Of a stretch of DNA of 64,000 nt, positions 26,167 to 35,697 are shown piece after piece (the stretch's first letter is position 1; each line of letters begins with the position of its first letter). The stretch is taken from positions 1 through 64,000 of the forward strand of contig NZ_FNIG01000013.1 of the NCBI RefSeq assembly GCF_900103915.1, read 5' to 3'. Origin of the DNA: Tenuibacillus multivorans (GTDB lineage: Bacteria > Bacillota > Bacilli > Bacillales > Alkalibacillaceae). The position numbers and the translations under genes are program-made. Under the pieces are notes generated by a model. It saw nothing but the letters and a program-made list of their open reading frames with translations. It did no database searches and had not been told where the DNA came from.

Positions 26167-27551
26167 CGGGTAACACCTCCCAATGCATCGAGCATCGGCG
26201 TGAATTTAAGCTTTGTTTCTTCAAATTCAGCATCAGGTACCGAATCAGCAACGATGCCGCAACCAGCAAAAAGAGTTGCTTGATCGTGTTGAATCAATCC
26301 AGATCTAATCGCAACGGCAAATTCACCATTCCCCTCATGATCAATCCAGCCAATGGGTGCAGCATACCAACCACGTTCAAAAGGCTCTTCTTCCTCAATA
26401 TACTTTATCGCTTTATCACGCGGTTCTCCACCTAAAGCTGGCGTTGGATGAAGTCTTTCAATTAAATCAAAGATAGACGTCGTTGATTTTAATGTCGCTG
26501 TTACTGGTGTATAAAGATGCTGCAATGCTCTTAACGGATAAATCACAGGTTTTTCAGGAATATCCACCGTTTCAGATAGAGGCTCGATTGCATCTTTAAT
26601 CATTCGAACGACATAATCATGTTCGTTTAAATTTTTCTCGTCGTTCAGTAACTGCCAAGCTAATAAATCATCTTCACTCTCTATTTGACCACGCCCCGTT
26701 GTCCCTGCTAAACAGGTTGATAATAGGTCTCGACCTTGTACACGGACTAACCGTTCAGGTGTCGCACTTATAAAGGTCTCATCACCTTGATCAAATATAA
26801 AAATATAACTATCAGACTGTTGAAGCTCTAAACGTTTTAACACGACTGAAATGTTAATATCTTGATTAAATTTAGCGTTTAGTTCACGGGCGAGAACGAC
26901 CTTGCCTAAATCACCGCGTTTAATCGTCTCGACAGCCTCATTGATTAATTTTTCCCACTCGCCATAATCAAGGCTGTTTAAAGATTGAAGGGAATGCGTG
27001 TTAGCGTCATACTCTTTTGTCTCTTGAACCTTGTCGTGCCACCCCTCTAACTCAGAAACTAATAGGTCTAGATCGGTTTCTTGAGATAGTTGAACATTAT
27101 AAGTCATGTAATACGAATCATGATTAACGGTCAACATCATTTTCGGTAAAACCATCTGGCCTGGCTTAAAATTAGCCCATTTTTCGCCTTTAATATTTTC
27201 ATTAAAAGAAAAACCACCAAATAACAATGGTCCTGTTTCTTTTTTTACATCATCGGAAATCATAATATCATTCAAAAATCGTTTCCACTGATTTTTAATC
27301 GTCGCAAACCGATCTTGATTGGCTTGAAACACTTTATGAACACCGATTCCAACATAATAGGTCGTATCGGTTGTATCCTTCCAAAACATGCGGTGTGTCT
27401 GTTCATGTTCAAAAGCCGTAAAATAATCGACGGGATTGATAGGGTCAATCGGCTCAACAACAGAGACTTGTTGCGTAGGTTGTTGTTCATTAAGTTGTTC
27501 TTTTGCCATACTTAGCTGTTCATATATTTGAAGCTGCTTTGTCTGTAGCAT
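26163..27551 (-). CDS. menF: Isochorismate synthase
   Basis: A 462-residue chorismate-binding enzyme that converts chorismate to isochorismate, feeding MenD. The N-terminal third is variable; the chorismate-binding core includes SATPERLVRVQG, LAGTTGRG and the C-terminal ALGGEPRDKA and FAGCGIVADS motifs. The ATG at 27551 is chosen because GGAGG lies seven bases upstream; a longer frame starts with a TTG that precedes that site. It is the first gene of the men operon, and a good sigma-A promoter faces it at 27.6 kb. Confidence 0.95.
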   Translation of the reverse strand: MLQTKQLQIYEQLSMAKEQLNEQQPTQQVSVVEPIDPINPVDYFTAFEHEQTHRMFWKDTTDTTYYVGIGVHKVFQANQDRFATIKNQWKRFLNDIMISDDVKKETGPLLFGGFSFNENIKGEKWANFKPGQMVLPKMMLTVNHDSYYMTYNVQLSQETDLDLLVSELEGWHDKVQETKEYDANTHSLQSLNSLDYGEWEKLINEAVETIKRGDLGKVVLARELNAKFNQDINISVVLKRLELQQSDSYIFIFDQGDETFISATPERLVRVQGRDLLSTCLAGTTGRGQIESEDDLLAWQLLNDEKNLNEHDYVVRMIKDAIEPLSETVDIPEKPVIYPLRALQHLYTPVTATLKSTTSIFDLIERLHPTPALGGEPRDKAIKYIEEEEPFERGWYAAPIGWIDHEGNGEFAVAIRSGLIQHDQATLFAGCGIVADSVPDAEFEETKLKFTPMLDALGGVTR

Positions 27552-27589
27552 AGCTCGTACCTCCAATTATCGATAAACGCTCTTTCATT

Positions 27590-27618
27590 ATTGTATGACT
27601 TTTTCCCTTATCCGACAA
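27590..27618 (-). promoter_or_regulatory. Promoter of the men operon
   Basis: On the reverse strand TTGTCG (27613-27618), a 17-base spacer and TACAAT (27590-27595), about 40 bases before the menF start. It is back-to-back with the menA promoter. Confidence 0.75.
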
Positions 27619-27640
27619 GAATAATACAGGGTTTCACGGA

Positions 27641-27669
27641 TTGACAGGCTTACCTCCATTATCTAAACT
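27641..27669 (+). promoter_or_regulatory. menA promoter
   Basis: A perfect TTGACA (27641-27646), a 17-base spacer and TAAACT (27664-27669), about 40 bases before menA. Confidence 0.78.
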
Positions 27670-27709
27670 ATGTTTAGAGTTAGAAGGTTAAATGAAAGGG
27701 ATGACATAA

Positions 27710-28657
27710 GTGACGACTAAAGAATATACAAAAGATGTCTTAGGGGAGAAATCGGGGTTTCAAATATGGTGGCGAATGTTGCGCCCCCATACATTAACAG
27801 CATCATTTGTCCCTGTTTTCGTTGGAACAGTTATTGCGAGTATTGAGACGACTGTTCATTACGGTTTGTTTTTCGCCATGCTTTTGGCTTCCATGCTGAT
27901 CCAAGCGGCAACAAATATGTTTAATGAATATTATGATTTCGTTAAAGGCCTAGATACTGAAAAATCAGTCGGCATTGGAGGCACGATTGTACGCGATGGT
28001 ATTTCACCGCAAACCGTTCGATGGTTAGCCTTTATGTTTTATGGCCTTGCCATTTTATTAGGTTTTTATATTTGTATCGAAACTAATTTTTGGATAGCGC
28101 TTATTGGACTTATTTCAATGTTATTCGGTTATTTATATACAGGCGGACCATATCCAATCGCTTATTCACCATTCGGCGAGCTGTTCTCTGGATTTTTTAT
28201 GGGGACGGTCATTATTGGTATTAGTTATTTCATTCAAACGAGTTATTTATCAGTTGAAGCTGTTCTCTTATCCTTACCGGTCGCAGTATTAATCGGTGCG
28301 ATTTTATTATCAAATAATATTCGTGATTTAGAGGGTGACAAAAAGAATGGTCGCAAAACATTAGCGATTTTAATAGGTCGAGATAACGCCATTCGCTTAC
28401 TTGCTTACTTCTTTATTTCAGCGTATGTATTTACAATTATTCTAATCACGTTAGGCATGATGCCAGTTTGGGGCGTCATCACCTTACTAAGCATTAAGAA
28501 ACCGATAAATGCGGTTAAGGTTTTCAAAAACAATCATACGCCGTTAGAGATGATGCCTGCGATGAAATTTACAGCACAAACGAATACCATGTTTGGAATT
28601 TTATTCGGTATTTCGTTTTTATTAAATCATCTTTATTCGATTCAAAGTTTAGCTTAA
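27710..28657 (+). CDS. menA: 1,4-Dihydroxy-2-naphthoate polyprenyltransferase
   Basis: A 315-residue UbiA-superfamily membrane enzyme that attaches the polyprenyl chain to DHNA to give demethylmenaquinone. About eight hydrophobic segments are visible. The two Asp-rich prenyl-diphosphate sites are NEYYDFVKGLD (about residues 73-83) and RDLEGDKKNGRKT (about 205-217). GTG start with GAAAGGGATG upstream. Divergent from the rest of the men genes; the hotdog thioesterase and YteA-like genes follow on the same strand. Confidence 0.95.
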   Translation: MTTKEYTKDVLGEKSGFQIWWRMLRPHTLTASFVPVFVGTVIASIETTVHYGLFFAMLLASMLIQAATNMFNEYYDFVKGLDTEKSVGIGGTIVRDGISPQTVRWLAFMFYGLAILLGFYICIETNFWIALIGLISMLFGYLYTGGPYPIAYSPFGELFSGFFMGTVIIGISYFIQTSYLSVEAVLLSLPVAVLIGAILLSNNIRDLEGDKKNGRKTLAILIGRDNAIRLLAYFFISAYVFTIILITLGMMPVWGVITLLSIKKPINAVKVFKNNHTPLEMMPAMKFTAQTNTMFGILFGISFLLNHLYSIQSLA

Positions 28658-28705
28658 TGTGGTATAAAATTTTCATCCATAAACACCATAAAAGGAGAGA
28701 GGGAA

Positions 28706-29092
28706 TTGAATTTAGAGAACACGTTGTTTGAAACGTTAGATATTGATGTGATGAAACATGACAAAGATGAAGTCATTTTAAAAATGCCAGTAACTCCTAC
28801 TGTTCATCAGCCTTTAGGTTATTTACATGGTGGTGCCTCTGTAGCTCTTGCAGAATCAGCTGCAAGCCTGGGTGCGTTTTTAAACGTAGACCCTGAACAG
28901 TATAACGTTTTCGGAATTGAAATTAATGCGAATCACGTTAAAAGTAAGCGGGAAGGCTATGTTCAAGCTAAAACAACACCGATACATGTTGGCAAGTCCA
29001 CCATGGTCTGGGAAGTCAGAATCGTTGATGAACAGGAACAATTAATTTCCATCTCTCGTTGTACGATTGGCGTTGTTGAACGAAAATCATGA
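28706..29092 (+). CDS. Hotdog thioesterase, probable DHNA-CoA thioesterase (MenI)
   Basis: A 128-residue PaaI-type hotdog thioesterase. The signature HQPLGYLHGGASVALAESAA (residues 34-53) includes the HGG oxyanion segment and the catalytic Glu50. E. coli YdiI and cyanobacterial enzymes of this type hydrolyse DHNA-CoA, the step between MenB and MenA that the men operon lacks. Placement directly after menA (48-base gap) supports that role here. The start is TTG with GGAGAGAGGGA upstream. A broader acyl-CoA thioesterase is the alternative. Confidence 0.85.
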   Translation: MNLENTLFETLDIDVMKHDKDEVILKMPVTPTVHQPLGYLHGGASVALAESAASLGAFLNVDPEQYNVFGIEINANHVKSKREGYVQAKTTPIHVGKSTMVWEVRIVDEQEQLISISRCTIGVVERKS

Positions 29093-29102
29093 GGTGATCT
29101 TT

Positions 29103-29459
29103 ATGGATGAACAATTAATACAGGAATTGAAGCAACAACTACTCAATGAGAAAGAAGAGTTAGAAGAGCATATTAAATCGTTTGAATCAGAAACAGATTT
29201 TATGGAAGGAACAGTCGGTGAGCTAAACTCATATGATCAACAGCACCCAGGTGATTTTGGAACGGAGTTGTATGAACGCGAAAAGGATATGGCTTTTAAA
29301 GGGCGAGCCAATGAACAACTAGAAGAAATCGAACACGCCTTACACAAAATAGAGAATGGGACATATGGCATATGTGAGCGAACAGGACAACCAATCCCTA
29401 ATGAACGACTCAAAGCGATGCCAACAGCAAGATATGTTATTGACGAAAACATGAGCTAA
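29103..29459 (+). CDS. Short YteA-like protein (DksA/TraR-related)
   Basis: A 118-residue protein with an N-terminal coiled-coil (about residues 2-30), the HPGDFGTELYEREKD block, and a DksA-like motif YGICERTGQPIPNERL (about residues 92-107). Only one of the four zinc-binding cysteines of true DksA/TraR remains. This is known for the YteA family of spore-formers, which is also next to menA in B. subtilis. It stops at about the point where YteA continues into a second domain (the B. subtilis protein is roughly twice as long). GAGGTGATC precedes the ATG. It may be a natural short form or a truncation. Confidence 0.8.
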   Translation: MDEQLIQELKQQLLNEKEELEEHIKSFESETDFMEGTVGELNSYDQQHPGDFGTELYEREKDMAFKGRANEQLEEIEHALHKIENGTYGICERTGQPIPNERLKAMPTARYVIDENMS

Positions 29460-29486
29460 TCGACAAGGTTAGCTCATGTTTTTTTG
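29451..29486 (+). terminator. Terminator of the menA transcript
   Basis: ATGAGCTAA / TTAGCTCAT stem overlapping the stop codon of the YteA-like gene, followed by seven T. Confidence 0.85.
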
Positions 29487-29543
29487 GTTTAATTTCACCT
29501 AAGGCTGGAAACAATGGAATATGGCGTTAGGGGAGTGAAAAAC

Positions 29544-30548
29544 ATGCTTTATCGATTCAAACGATTGTATTTTCAAATACCGCAATTTATACGACTGTTA
29601 CTCACGATATTTGCTTCAATGATTGTGTTTGGATATATTATTCACCTGATTGAACCCAATGAATTCAAAACTGTTTTTGACGGTGTTTGGTGGGCATTCA
29701 TTACAGGATCTACGATTGGTTATGGCGATTATGTACCACATACAACAATTGGAAGACTCCTTGGAATTTCATTAATTTTACTTGGTGGAGGGGTGTTGAC
29801 GTTTTACATGGTGACTTTTGCAAAAACTACCATATCCCGCAAGGATGCATACGAAAAAGGAGATGTTGCCTACAAAGGGACTGAACATTATATCATAGTG
29901 GGCTGGAACGAACGTTCAAGGAGATTAATTCAGTTATTACAAGAAAATTATGAGGAGGGCCTGAACATTGTTTTAATCGATGAAACAATTGACAAAGACC
30001 CGGTACAGGCTTCTCATGTGCATTACATCAGAAAAGACCCTACTTTAGATACGACTTGGAAAAAGGCGAACATTGAACAGGCTAGAAAAATCATCATTAC
30101 AGCGGATCAATCTAAAGACGAACGTGATTCTGATACCTACTCCATACTAATAACGATTACAGCAAGGGGGCTCAACCCCCAAATACCCATATTAGTTGAA
30201 ATTCTAACGAGCACCCAAAAGGCAAATGCTGAACGGGCTGGAGCTACCGAAGCAATTCGTACCAATGAGTCAACGAGCACCTTATTTTTTCATGAATTAA
30301 CAAGCCACCAAAAGATACAGACATTTGAATATGTCATGGCCATGCTATCGGATCAAGAATTTTTAATCCATGAAGTCACTGAAAAAGGCGAAAACCGCTC
30401 AGTTTTAGAGTTAACTTACGAGATGAAGAAACAAGGTCTCTTACTTCTGGGGATGATTCGTGATGAGAAAATCATCATGAATCCCAAGCCAGATGAAGTC
30501 TTTACTAAATCTGATAAAATTATCTTTTCAGAGAAATTAGTGCAATAA
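29544..30548 (+). CDS. yugO: Potassium channel with RCK domain (YugO)
   Basis: A 334-residue two-TM potassium channel subunit. TM1 lies at about residues 11-32, the pore loop carries the selectivity filter TIGYGD (about 60-65), and TM2 follows at about 73-95. A cytosolic TrkA-N/RCK domain (HYIIVGWNERSRR onward) and a TrkA-C-like end complete it. B. subtilis YugO is a potassium channel involved in biofilm electrical signalling. The ATG at 29544 has AGGGGAGTG upstream; an earlier in-frame ATG lacks a site. It converges with yugN with a 12-base overlap of the 3' ends. Confidence 0.9.
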   Translation: MLYRFKRLYFQIPQFIRLLLTIFASMIVFGYIIHLIEPNEFKTVFDGVWWAFITGSTIGYGDYVPHTTIGRLLGISLILLGGGVLTFYMVTFAKTTISRKDAYEKGDVAYKGTEHYIIVGWNERSRRLIQLLQENYEEGLNIVLIDETIDKDPVQASHVHYIRKDPTLDTTWKKANIEQARKIIITADQSKDERDSDTYSILITITARGLNPQIPILVEILTSTQKANAERAGATEAIRTNESTSTLFFHELTSHQKIQTFEYVMAMLSDQEFLIHEVTEKGENRSVLELTYEMKKQGLLLLGMIRDEKIIMNPKPDEVFTKSDKIIFSEKLVQ

Positions 30549-30944
30549 TGCCCGTTCAACATTTTGTAATACCTGTTCAGCTTCATCAACGTATTGGGGT
30601 TCTACTTCTGAATCCGGATCCTCTGGTGATGCAAATTGGTTAAAAGTAGCCCCTGCATTTGCCGAAATGCCTTGTTGATCTGTTCCGGATTCGAATCGAT
30701 GCGAAAGGACAAATGGTTTACCGATCCGAACGTGAGCATCTTGTTCATCTAGGTTACCAATTTCGGTTGTCACTGGAATACGCAAAAACACATATTTTTC
30801 GTGATCCTTTTCAATTTCATAATCAAAAAAGGCGTGGTCATACTCCCAATTTCCACCGACAACGAAGTCGAGTCTTTTTAATATATTTTCTAAATCCTCA
30901 AAGTTAAACATTTGATTGTCGATACCTGATTCAAGCTGCTTCAT
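30537..30944 (-). CDS. yugN: YugN family protein
   Basis: A 135-residue soluble protein of the YugN-like family, found beside yugO in B. subtilis as here. It has a WEYDHAFFDYEIE segment, a VFLRIPVTTEIG strand region and an acidic C-terminal helix (EAEQVLQNVERALLH). No catalytic motif or cysteine is visible. GAGGTGATTAAC precedes the ATG. The function is unknown; the conserved pairing suggests a link to the channel. Confidence 0.88.
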   Translation of the reverse strand: MKQLESGIDNQMFNFEDLENILKRLDFVVGGNWEYDHAFFDYEIEKDHEKYVFLRIPVTTEIGNLDEQDAHVRIGKPFVLSHRFESGTDQQGISANAGATFNQFASPEDPDSEVEPQYVDEAEQVLQNVERALLH

Positions 30945-31014
30945 GTTAATCACCTCACCCCTAGTATGTACGCGAAGGTGATAATCATGTATTGGTTTTA
31001 CTGGCCTAAAAAAG

Positions 31015-31048
31015 TAAACATCCAGCCGACTAAACGACTGGATGTTTA
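31015..31048 (-). terminator. Terminator of yugJ
   Basis: On the reverse strand AAACATCCAG / CTGGATGTTT with a 12-base loop, followed by a T-rich tract (TTACTTTTTTAGG), about 100 bases past the dehydrogenase stop. Confidence 0.65.
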
Positions 31049-31152
31049 AATTACTACTGTTTTCACAAAGTTTGTTACTATAGCCATCTCAGTAGAAATT
31101 TATTCCAATAAAATTATCTGTTAAAAACAACAATCTTTTAGAAAACAGCCTA

Positions 31153-32316
31153 TTACAACGACATCGTCAAAATTTGTTTAACATCTTCATCATGCAATGG
31201 GTTAAAGTTACCGAATGGACCATTTTTCATCGCACGGTCAACCATTAAATCAAGCTTAGAATCGTCTATATCATAATCAGCTAAGCGTGTTGGCGCACCT
31301 AAAGCTGACCAGAATTGTCTTAGCCGCTCGATCCCCTCTAAGCCAACTTCGTCATCCGTTTTTCCAGTTGGATCAACCCCAAACACACGCGTTGCCATTT
31401 GTTTAAAACGCCCAGGATTTACTTGTAAGTTATGTTTCATCCAATTCGGGAAAAGAATCGCTAACCCTCCAGCATGTGAAATATCATAAACAGCCGAAAC
31501 AGCATGTTCAATATTATGGGAAGCCCAATCTCCTCGATATCCCATTTGTAACATACCATTTAAAGCAATCGTTCCAGCATACATAATCGTTTCACGATAT
31601 TCATATGATTCTTGGTTTTTCAGTAGTTTTGGAGCGGTTTCGATTACGGTACGAAGCACACCTTCACACATACGATCCTGAACAGGTGAATTCATCGGCT
31701 GATGGAAATACTGTTCAAAGACATGGCTCATCATATCGACAATACCGTAAACGGTTTGTTTTCGTGGCACTGAATAAGTATGAACAGGATCTAAAATAGA
31801 GAACTGCGGGAATGAAAGCGGCGATCCCCAGCCGTATTTCTCATTAGTTTCCCAGTTCGTTATCACAGCACCGGCATTCATTTCGGAACCAGTTGCTGCT
31901 AAAGTTAGGATGGTTCCTAATGGTAAAGCGTCCTCTGGTTTAACTTTATTAGTCACGAGATCCCATGCATCTCCATCATACTTCGCAGCAGATGCCATTG
32001 TCTTTGTACAATCAATAACACTTCCGCCACCAACAGCTAATAAGAAATCAATATTATGTTCCTTACAAAAATCGGCTCCATTATTAACGGTTGAAATTCT
32101 CGGATTAGGCTCAACGCCACCAAATTCAAACACTTCATACCCATTGTCTGTTAACTTTTTCTCGGTGTTTGCAAAAATTCCATTACGTTTAATACTGCCA
32201 CCACCATACACAATTAGAACCCGTTTAACACCCTCAGGCATTAAGCTAGGTAAGCTTTCTAATTGCCCACGGCCAAAAACCAGCTTTGTCGGATTATAGA
32301 ACGTGAAGTTATCCAT
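31153..32316 (-). CDS. yugJ: Iron-containing alcohol dehydrogenase (YugJ, butanol-dehydrogenase type)
   Basis: A 387-residue group III (Fe-ADH) dehydrogenase related to YqhD and clostridial BdhA/B. The NAD(P) site includes [13 protein letters not shown] (about residues 94-106). The metal site comprises an Asp and His in [10 protein letters not shown] and two His in the later AGGLAI and NPLHDEDV regions. The ATG at 32316 has AAAGGGGAAGG upstream; the frame is open for 21 codons before it without family similarity. The yugJ-yugI and yugO-yugN neighbourhood repeats that of B. subtilis. The likely role is reduction of aldehydes. Confidence 0.9.
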   Translation of the reverse strand: MDNFTFYNPTKLVFGRGQLESLPSLMPEGVKRVLIVYGGGSIKRNGIFANTEKKLTDNGYEVFEFGGVEPNPRISTVNNGADFCKEHNIDFLLAVGGGSVIDCTKTMASAAKYDGDAWDLVTNKVKPEDALPLGTILTLAATGSEMNAGAVITNWETNEKYGWGSPLSFPQFSILDPVHTYSVPRKQTVYGIVDMMSHVFEQYFHQPMNSPVQDRMCEGVLRTVIETAPKLLKNQESYEYRETIMYAGTIALNGMLQMGYRGDWASHNIEHAVSAVYDISHAGGLAILFPNWMKHNLQVNPGRFKQMATRVFGVDPTGKTDDEVGLEGIERLRQFWSALGAPTRLADYDIDDSKLDLMVDRAMKNGPFGNFNPLHDEDVKQILTMSL

Positions 32317-32382
32317 TAATCCTTCCCCTTTCATTCCTTCATTTAAGTTTATTATGAAGAAAAAATGTCTTTTAATCAAAAG

Positions 32383-32421
32383 AAAAGAGTCTCAGGGATA
32401 TTTGTTCCCCAAGACTCTTTT
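32383..32421 (-). terminator. Terminator of yugI
   Basis: AAAAGAGTCT / AGACTCTTTT outer stem with an inner GGGA / TCCC pairing, just after the yugI stop. Confidence 0.75.
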
Positions 32422-32425
32422 AACA

Positions 32426-32803
32426 TTAGTTACGATAAGTCTGTTCACGGTCTTTTGATTGTTCAATCCATTCTTCAAGCTTATCCTTTAAGACATTAAA
32501 ACCCGTTCCTTCTTCACTCGTTTCGTTTTTAGTACGAACAGGCTTTTTCATGCTAGGTTTTTCTATTGTCGCACGAATGGATAAAGAATATTTGCCTTGA
32601 TTTTCATCAATATTAAGCACTTTAACCTTAACATCATCTCCAACTGAAAGATGATCCTGAATATCTTTGACATAACCGTGTGTAATTTCTGAGATATGAA
32701 CAAGTCCTTGAACATCTTGATCAATTTCAACAAAGGCTCCGTATGGCTGGATACCTTTTACTTTCCCCTCAACAACCTGTCCTTCTTCGATGATTTTTGA
32801 CAT
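32426..32803 (-). CDS. yugI: S1-domain RNA-binding protein (YugI, general stress protein 13)
   Basis: A 125-residue protein whose first 75 residues form one S1 OB-fold domain: GQVVEGKVKGIQPYGAFVEI, then GLVHISEITHGY and GDDVKVKVLNID. A basic, disordered C-terminal tail follows (KPSMKKPVRTKNETS). It is a cytosolic RNA-binding protein, ribosome-associated in relatives. The ATG at 32803 has GGGAG nine bases upstream; a TTG three codons earlier is less suitable. Confidence 0.9.
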   Translation of the reverse strand: MSKIIEEGQVVEGKVKGIQPYGAFVEIDQDVQGLVHISEITHGYVKDIQDHLSVGDDVKVKVLNIDENQGKYSLSIRATIEKPSMKKPVRTKNETSEEGTGFNVLKDKLEEWIEQSKDREQTYRN

Positions 32804-33022
32804 AATATACAACTCCCGACTCTATTTCTCTCGCACAATTTCGTATTGTATCATATATTGATTCGCATATCAAAAACGGTTCGATTAAATGAGACTAAAT
32901 TCATACCGTCCTTACTGATGTTGAGTGTGAATTATGATAAAATCTTAACAGTGATAATTCATTAACCATTTCATGCATCAATAACATATCATAAAGGTAG
33001 TAGAAAGAAAGGAATTGACGTT

Positions 33023-33775
33023 ATGATTACAAGAAAAAGTCAAAGAGAAATCGAAAAAATGAAAGAAGCTGGTGATCTCTTAGTGGAAATTCATAAAGAG
33101 ATTGCTAAAATGATTGAACCAGGCATAACCACAATGGAAATCGATGCTTTTGCCGAAGAGTATATGAGAAAACATGGTGCTACACCTGAACAAAAAGGGT
33201 TTAATGGCTATCAATATGCCACTTGTGCATCCATTAATGATGAAATCTGTCACGGCTTTCCACGCGATCAAAAGCTAAAAGACGGGGACATCGCCACTAT
33301 TGATATGGTCGTTAATCTAGATGGCGGCCTAGCTGACTCTGCATGGACATACGCAGTTGGTGATGTTGATGAAAAAGGAAAGCAGCTCATGGAAGTGACT
33401 AAAAATTCATTAAACAAAGGGATTGAGCAAGCGCAAGCAGGTAATCGACTTGGCGATATCGGACATGCGATACAAACCTATGCTGAAGGCGAGGGATTCT
33501 CGGTAGTGCGTGAATTCACAGGCCATGGTATCGGTCCAACGCTCCATGAGGATCCACAAATCCCGCATTTCGGATCACCTGGAAAGGGCCTTCGCTTAAA
33601 AGAAGGTATGGTCATCACGATTGAACCGATGATTAATGAGGGTGCTTGGCAAAGCCGAATGGACAATAACGGCTGGACGGCTAGAACGATGGACCAAAGT
33701 CGTTCAGCCCAATATGAACATACGCTTGTGATCACAGAAAATGGACCAATCATCACAACTGATCAAAATAAATAA
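33023..33775 (+). CDS. Methionine aminopeptidase, type I (second copy, YflG-like)
   Basis: A 250-residue M24 metallopeptidase that removes the initiator methionine. The five metal ligands of the pita-bread fold are visible: Asp in ATIDMVVN, Asp in GGLADSAWT, His in FTGHGIGPTLHEDP, and two Glu in ITIEPMINEG and YEHTLVI. It stands alone, unlike the map gene of the ribosomal-protein operon, so it is probably a paralogue such as YflG. AGAAAGGAATTG precedes the ATG. It ends at a terminator shared with katA. Confidence 0.93.
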   Translation: MITRKSQREIEKMKEAGDLLVEIHKEIAKMIEPGITTMEIDAFAEEYMRKHGATPEQKGFNGYQYATCASINDEICHGFPRDQKLKDGDIATIDMVVNLDGGLADSAWTYAVGDVDEKGKQLMEVTKNSLNKGIEQAQAGNRLGDIGHAIQTYAEGEGFSVVREFTGHGIGPTLHEDPQIPHFGSPGKGLRLKEGMVITIEPMINEGAWQSRMDNNGWTARTMDQSRSAQYEHTLVITENGPIITTDQNK

Positions 33776-33807
33776 AATATCACAAAACCGTATTTTATGT
33801 TAATACA

Positions 33808-33845
33808 AAGAATCCATTTTGAGTTTGATCAAAATGGATTCTTTT
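33808..33845. terminator. Bidirectional terminator between map and katA
   Basis: AAGAATCCATTTTGA / TCAAAATGGATTCTT with a six-base loop and A/T flanks, between convergent genes. Confidence 0.85.
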
Positions 33846-33885
33846 CTATGAAGTCAGTATATACTTTTTATTTTAAACAGCTTTT

Positions 33886-35538
33886 TTAATAAGGATCAGA
33901 TTCGTGACTTTTCTTCACTGCATCTTCTGTAGCTTCCTTCTGAAATTTATAACCCTGACCATATTTAGTTGACTCCCCTGCTTCACGGCCGGGAACTTTA
34001 CTATCTCCCTGCATCTCTTGCATTTCCTTCATTTTAGCTTCAATACCTTCTTTTACACGGCGCCCGTATTCTTCATCGGCTTGAGTAAAGTGCTCAATCA
34101 TCGCCTTTTGAATACGTTCGTCACATATAGCGAGGGCTTCAGAGAGGTTCTTTATTAATTCATCGCGCTCCCAATCCTCAAAACTACGGTAAGTATCACC
34201 AGCCTGGCCATAGTAATTAGGGCGATCAATGGGTGCACTCATAGCCGCAGCATTATAAGTAGGCTCATGAGGCGGATTTTTTGATTCATCCGCTTCTTGA
34301 AAACCGCCCTTCATTGAAGGTTCATAGTTAATATGCGGGTTTTCTCCAGATTCTCTAGGATCACGTGTGTCCATTTGACCGCGCTCCTGATTTGTCCGGA
34401 CTCCCGTATGAGGAGCGTTAACAGGCAATTTTAAATAGTTCGCTCCTACGCGGTACCTCTGAGTATCAGAGTAAGAGAAAGTACGCCCTTGCAGCATTTT
34501 ATCATCGGAAAAGTCCATTCCATCAACAAGGACACCTGTACCAAATGCAGCTTGTTCAATCTCCGCATGGAAGTCATCTGGATTGTGGTCAAGCACCATA
34601 CGCCCAACTGGAAGCCATGGAAACTTATCTTCCGGCCAAAGTTTTGTATCATCAAGTGGATCAAAATCAAGCTCCGGGTGATAACCATCCTCCATAATTT
34701 GAACAAATAATTCCCATTCTGGATAATCTCCGCGGTCAATCGCCTCATATAAATCTTGAGTTGCATGAGACACGTTTTTCCCTTGAATCTCGTTCGCCTC
34801 TTCTTGTGTCAGATTACGAATCCCTTGTTTAGGTTCCCAGTGGTATTTGACTAACACTGCTTCCCCTTTGTCATTGACCCACTTATACGTGTTTACCCCT
34901 GATCCCTGCATATGACGGTATGTAGCCGGAATACCCCACGGTGAGAACAGGAAGGTAATCATATGGGTGGCCTCCGGAGAACGGGAAACGAAATCAAACA
35001 TTCGCTCAGGATTTTTCACATTCGAAGAAGGATCCGCCTTAAACGCGTGAATCATATCAGGAAACTTCATCGCATCACGAATAAAGAAGATCTTCAAATT
35101 GTTTCCAACTAAATCCCAGTTGCCATCTTCCGTATACATTTTTATTGCAAAGCCACGAGGGTCACGATCTGTTTCTGGCGAGTCTTTAGCTCCTGCTACA
35201 GTGGAGAAACGAACCATTAACGGTGTTTGCTTACCTGCCCCAGAAAACACTTTCGCACGCGTATATTTCTCTACTGGCTCGTCCCCGACTTTTCCATACG
35301 TTTCGAAATAGCCATACGCGCCAGATCCTCGTGCGTGTACGACACGCTCTGGCACCTCTTCCCGATCAAAATGGGAAATCTTTTCAATAAAATGATAATT
35401 CTCGAGTGTGGCTGGACCTCGATTTCCAATTGTACGGATGTTTTGATTATCCGTTACTGGGCGACCTTGACGTGTCGTCAATGTCTCACGTTTAACGTCT
35501 TGCCCGTTTGAATCATTCTTATCCTTGTTATTTGCCAT
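33886..35538 (-). CDS. katA: Catalase (small-subunit-type, conventional active site)
   Basis: A 550-residue monofunctional haem catalase splitting hydrogen peroxide. The distal His68 is in [11 protein letters not shown] and the catalytic Asn146 in [11 protein letters not shown], the latter in contrast to the catalase at 14.7 kb. The proximal Tyr is in [15 protein letters not shown]. The C-terminal stretch after residue 490 is charged and low in complexity ([16 protein letters not shown]). It lacks the flavodoxin domain of large catalases. GGAGG precedes the ATG. Inverted repeats upstream (35.61 and 35.68 kb) resemble PerR boxes, so peroxide induction is likely. Confidence 0.95.
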   Translation of the reverse strand: MANNKDKNDSNGQDVKRETLTTRQGRPVTDNQNIRTIGNRGPATLENYHFIEKISHFDREEVPERVVHARGSGAYGYFETYGKVGDEPVEKYTRAKVFSGAGKQTPLMVRFSTVAGAKDSPETDRDPRGFAIKMYTEDGNWDLVGNNLKIFFIRDAMKFPDMIHAFKADPSSNVKNPERMFDFVSRSPEATHMITFLFSPWGIPATYRHMQGSGVNTYKWVNDKGEAVLVKYHWEPKQGIRNLTQEEANEIQGKNVSHATQDLYEAIDRGDYPEWELFVQIMEDGYHPELDFDPLDDTKLWPEDKFPWLPVGRMVLDHNPDDFHAEIEQAAFGTGVLVDGMDFSDDKMLQGRTFSYSDTQRYRVGANYLKLPVNAPHTGVRTNQERGQMDTRDPRESGENPHINYEPSMKGGFQEADESKNPPHEPTYNAAAMSAPIDRPNYYGQAGDTYRSFEDWERDELIKNLSEALAICDERIQKAMIEHFTQADEEYGRRVKEGIEAKMKEMQEMQGDSKVPGREAGESTKYGQGYKFQKEATEDAVKKSHESDPY

Positions 35539-35609
35539 AATGAAAACCTCCTAGAATTAGTCACCCTTAACTTACCTACTAATTAGAAAGTTTATTCAGT
35601 CATAAGCGT

Positions 35610-35625
35610 TTAAAATGAATTTTAA
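35610..35625 (-). promoter_or_regulatory. Palindrome upstream of katA, possible PerR-type operator
   Basis: TTAAAAT-GA-ATTTTAA is a perfect palindrome about 70 bases before the katA start. It resembles the PerR box (TTATAATNATTATAA) but has a two-base rather than one-base centre, so the assignment is tentative. Confidence 0.4.
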
Positions 35626-35682
35626 TAACGTCATTCAACTATTTTTCTGATAAGGAATCAAAAATTTTTATTAAAAATATGT

Positions 35683-35697
35683 TTATAATTTTTAAAA
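35683..35697. promoter_or_regulatory. PerR-box-like site between katA and patB
   Basis: TTATAATTTTTAAAA matches 12 of 14 defined positions of the PerR consensus TTATAATNATTATAA. It overlaps a possible rightward -10 hexamer (TATAAT, 35684-35689) and could control katA, the putative small transcript to its right, or both. Confidence 0.45.
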
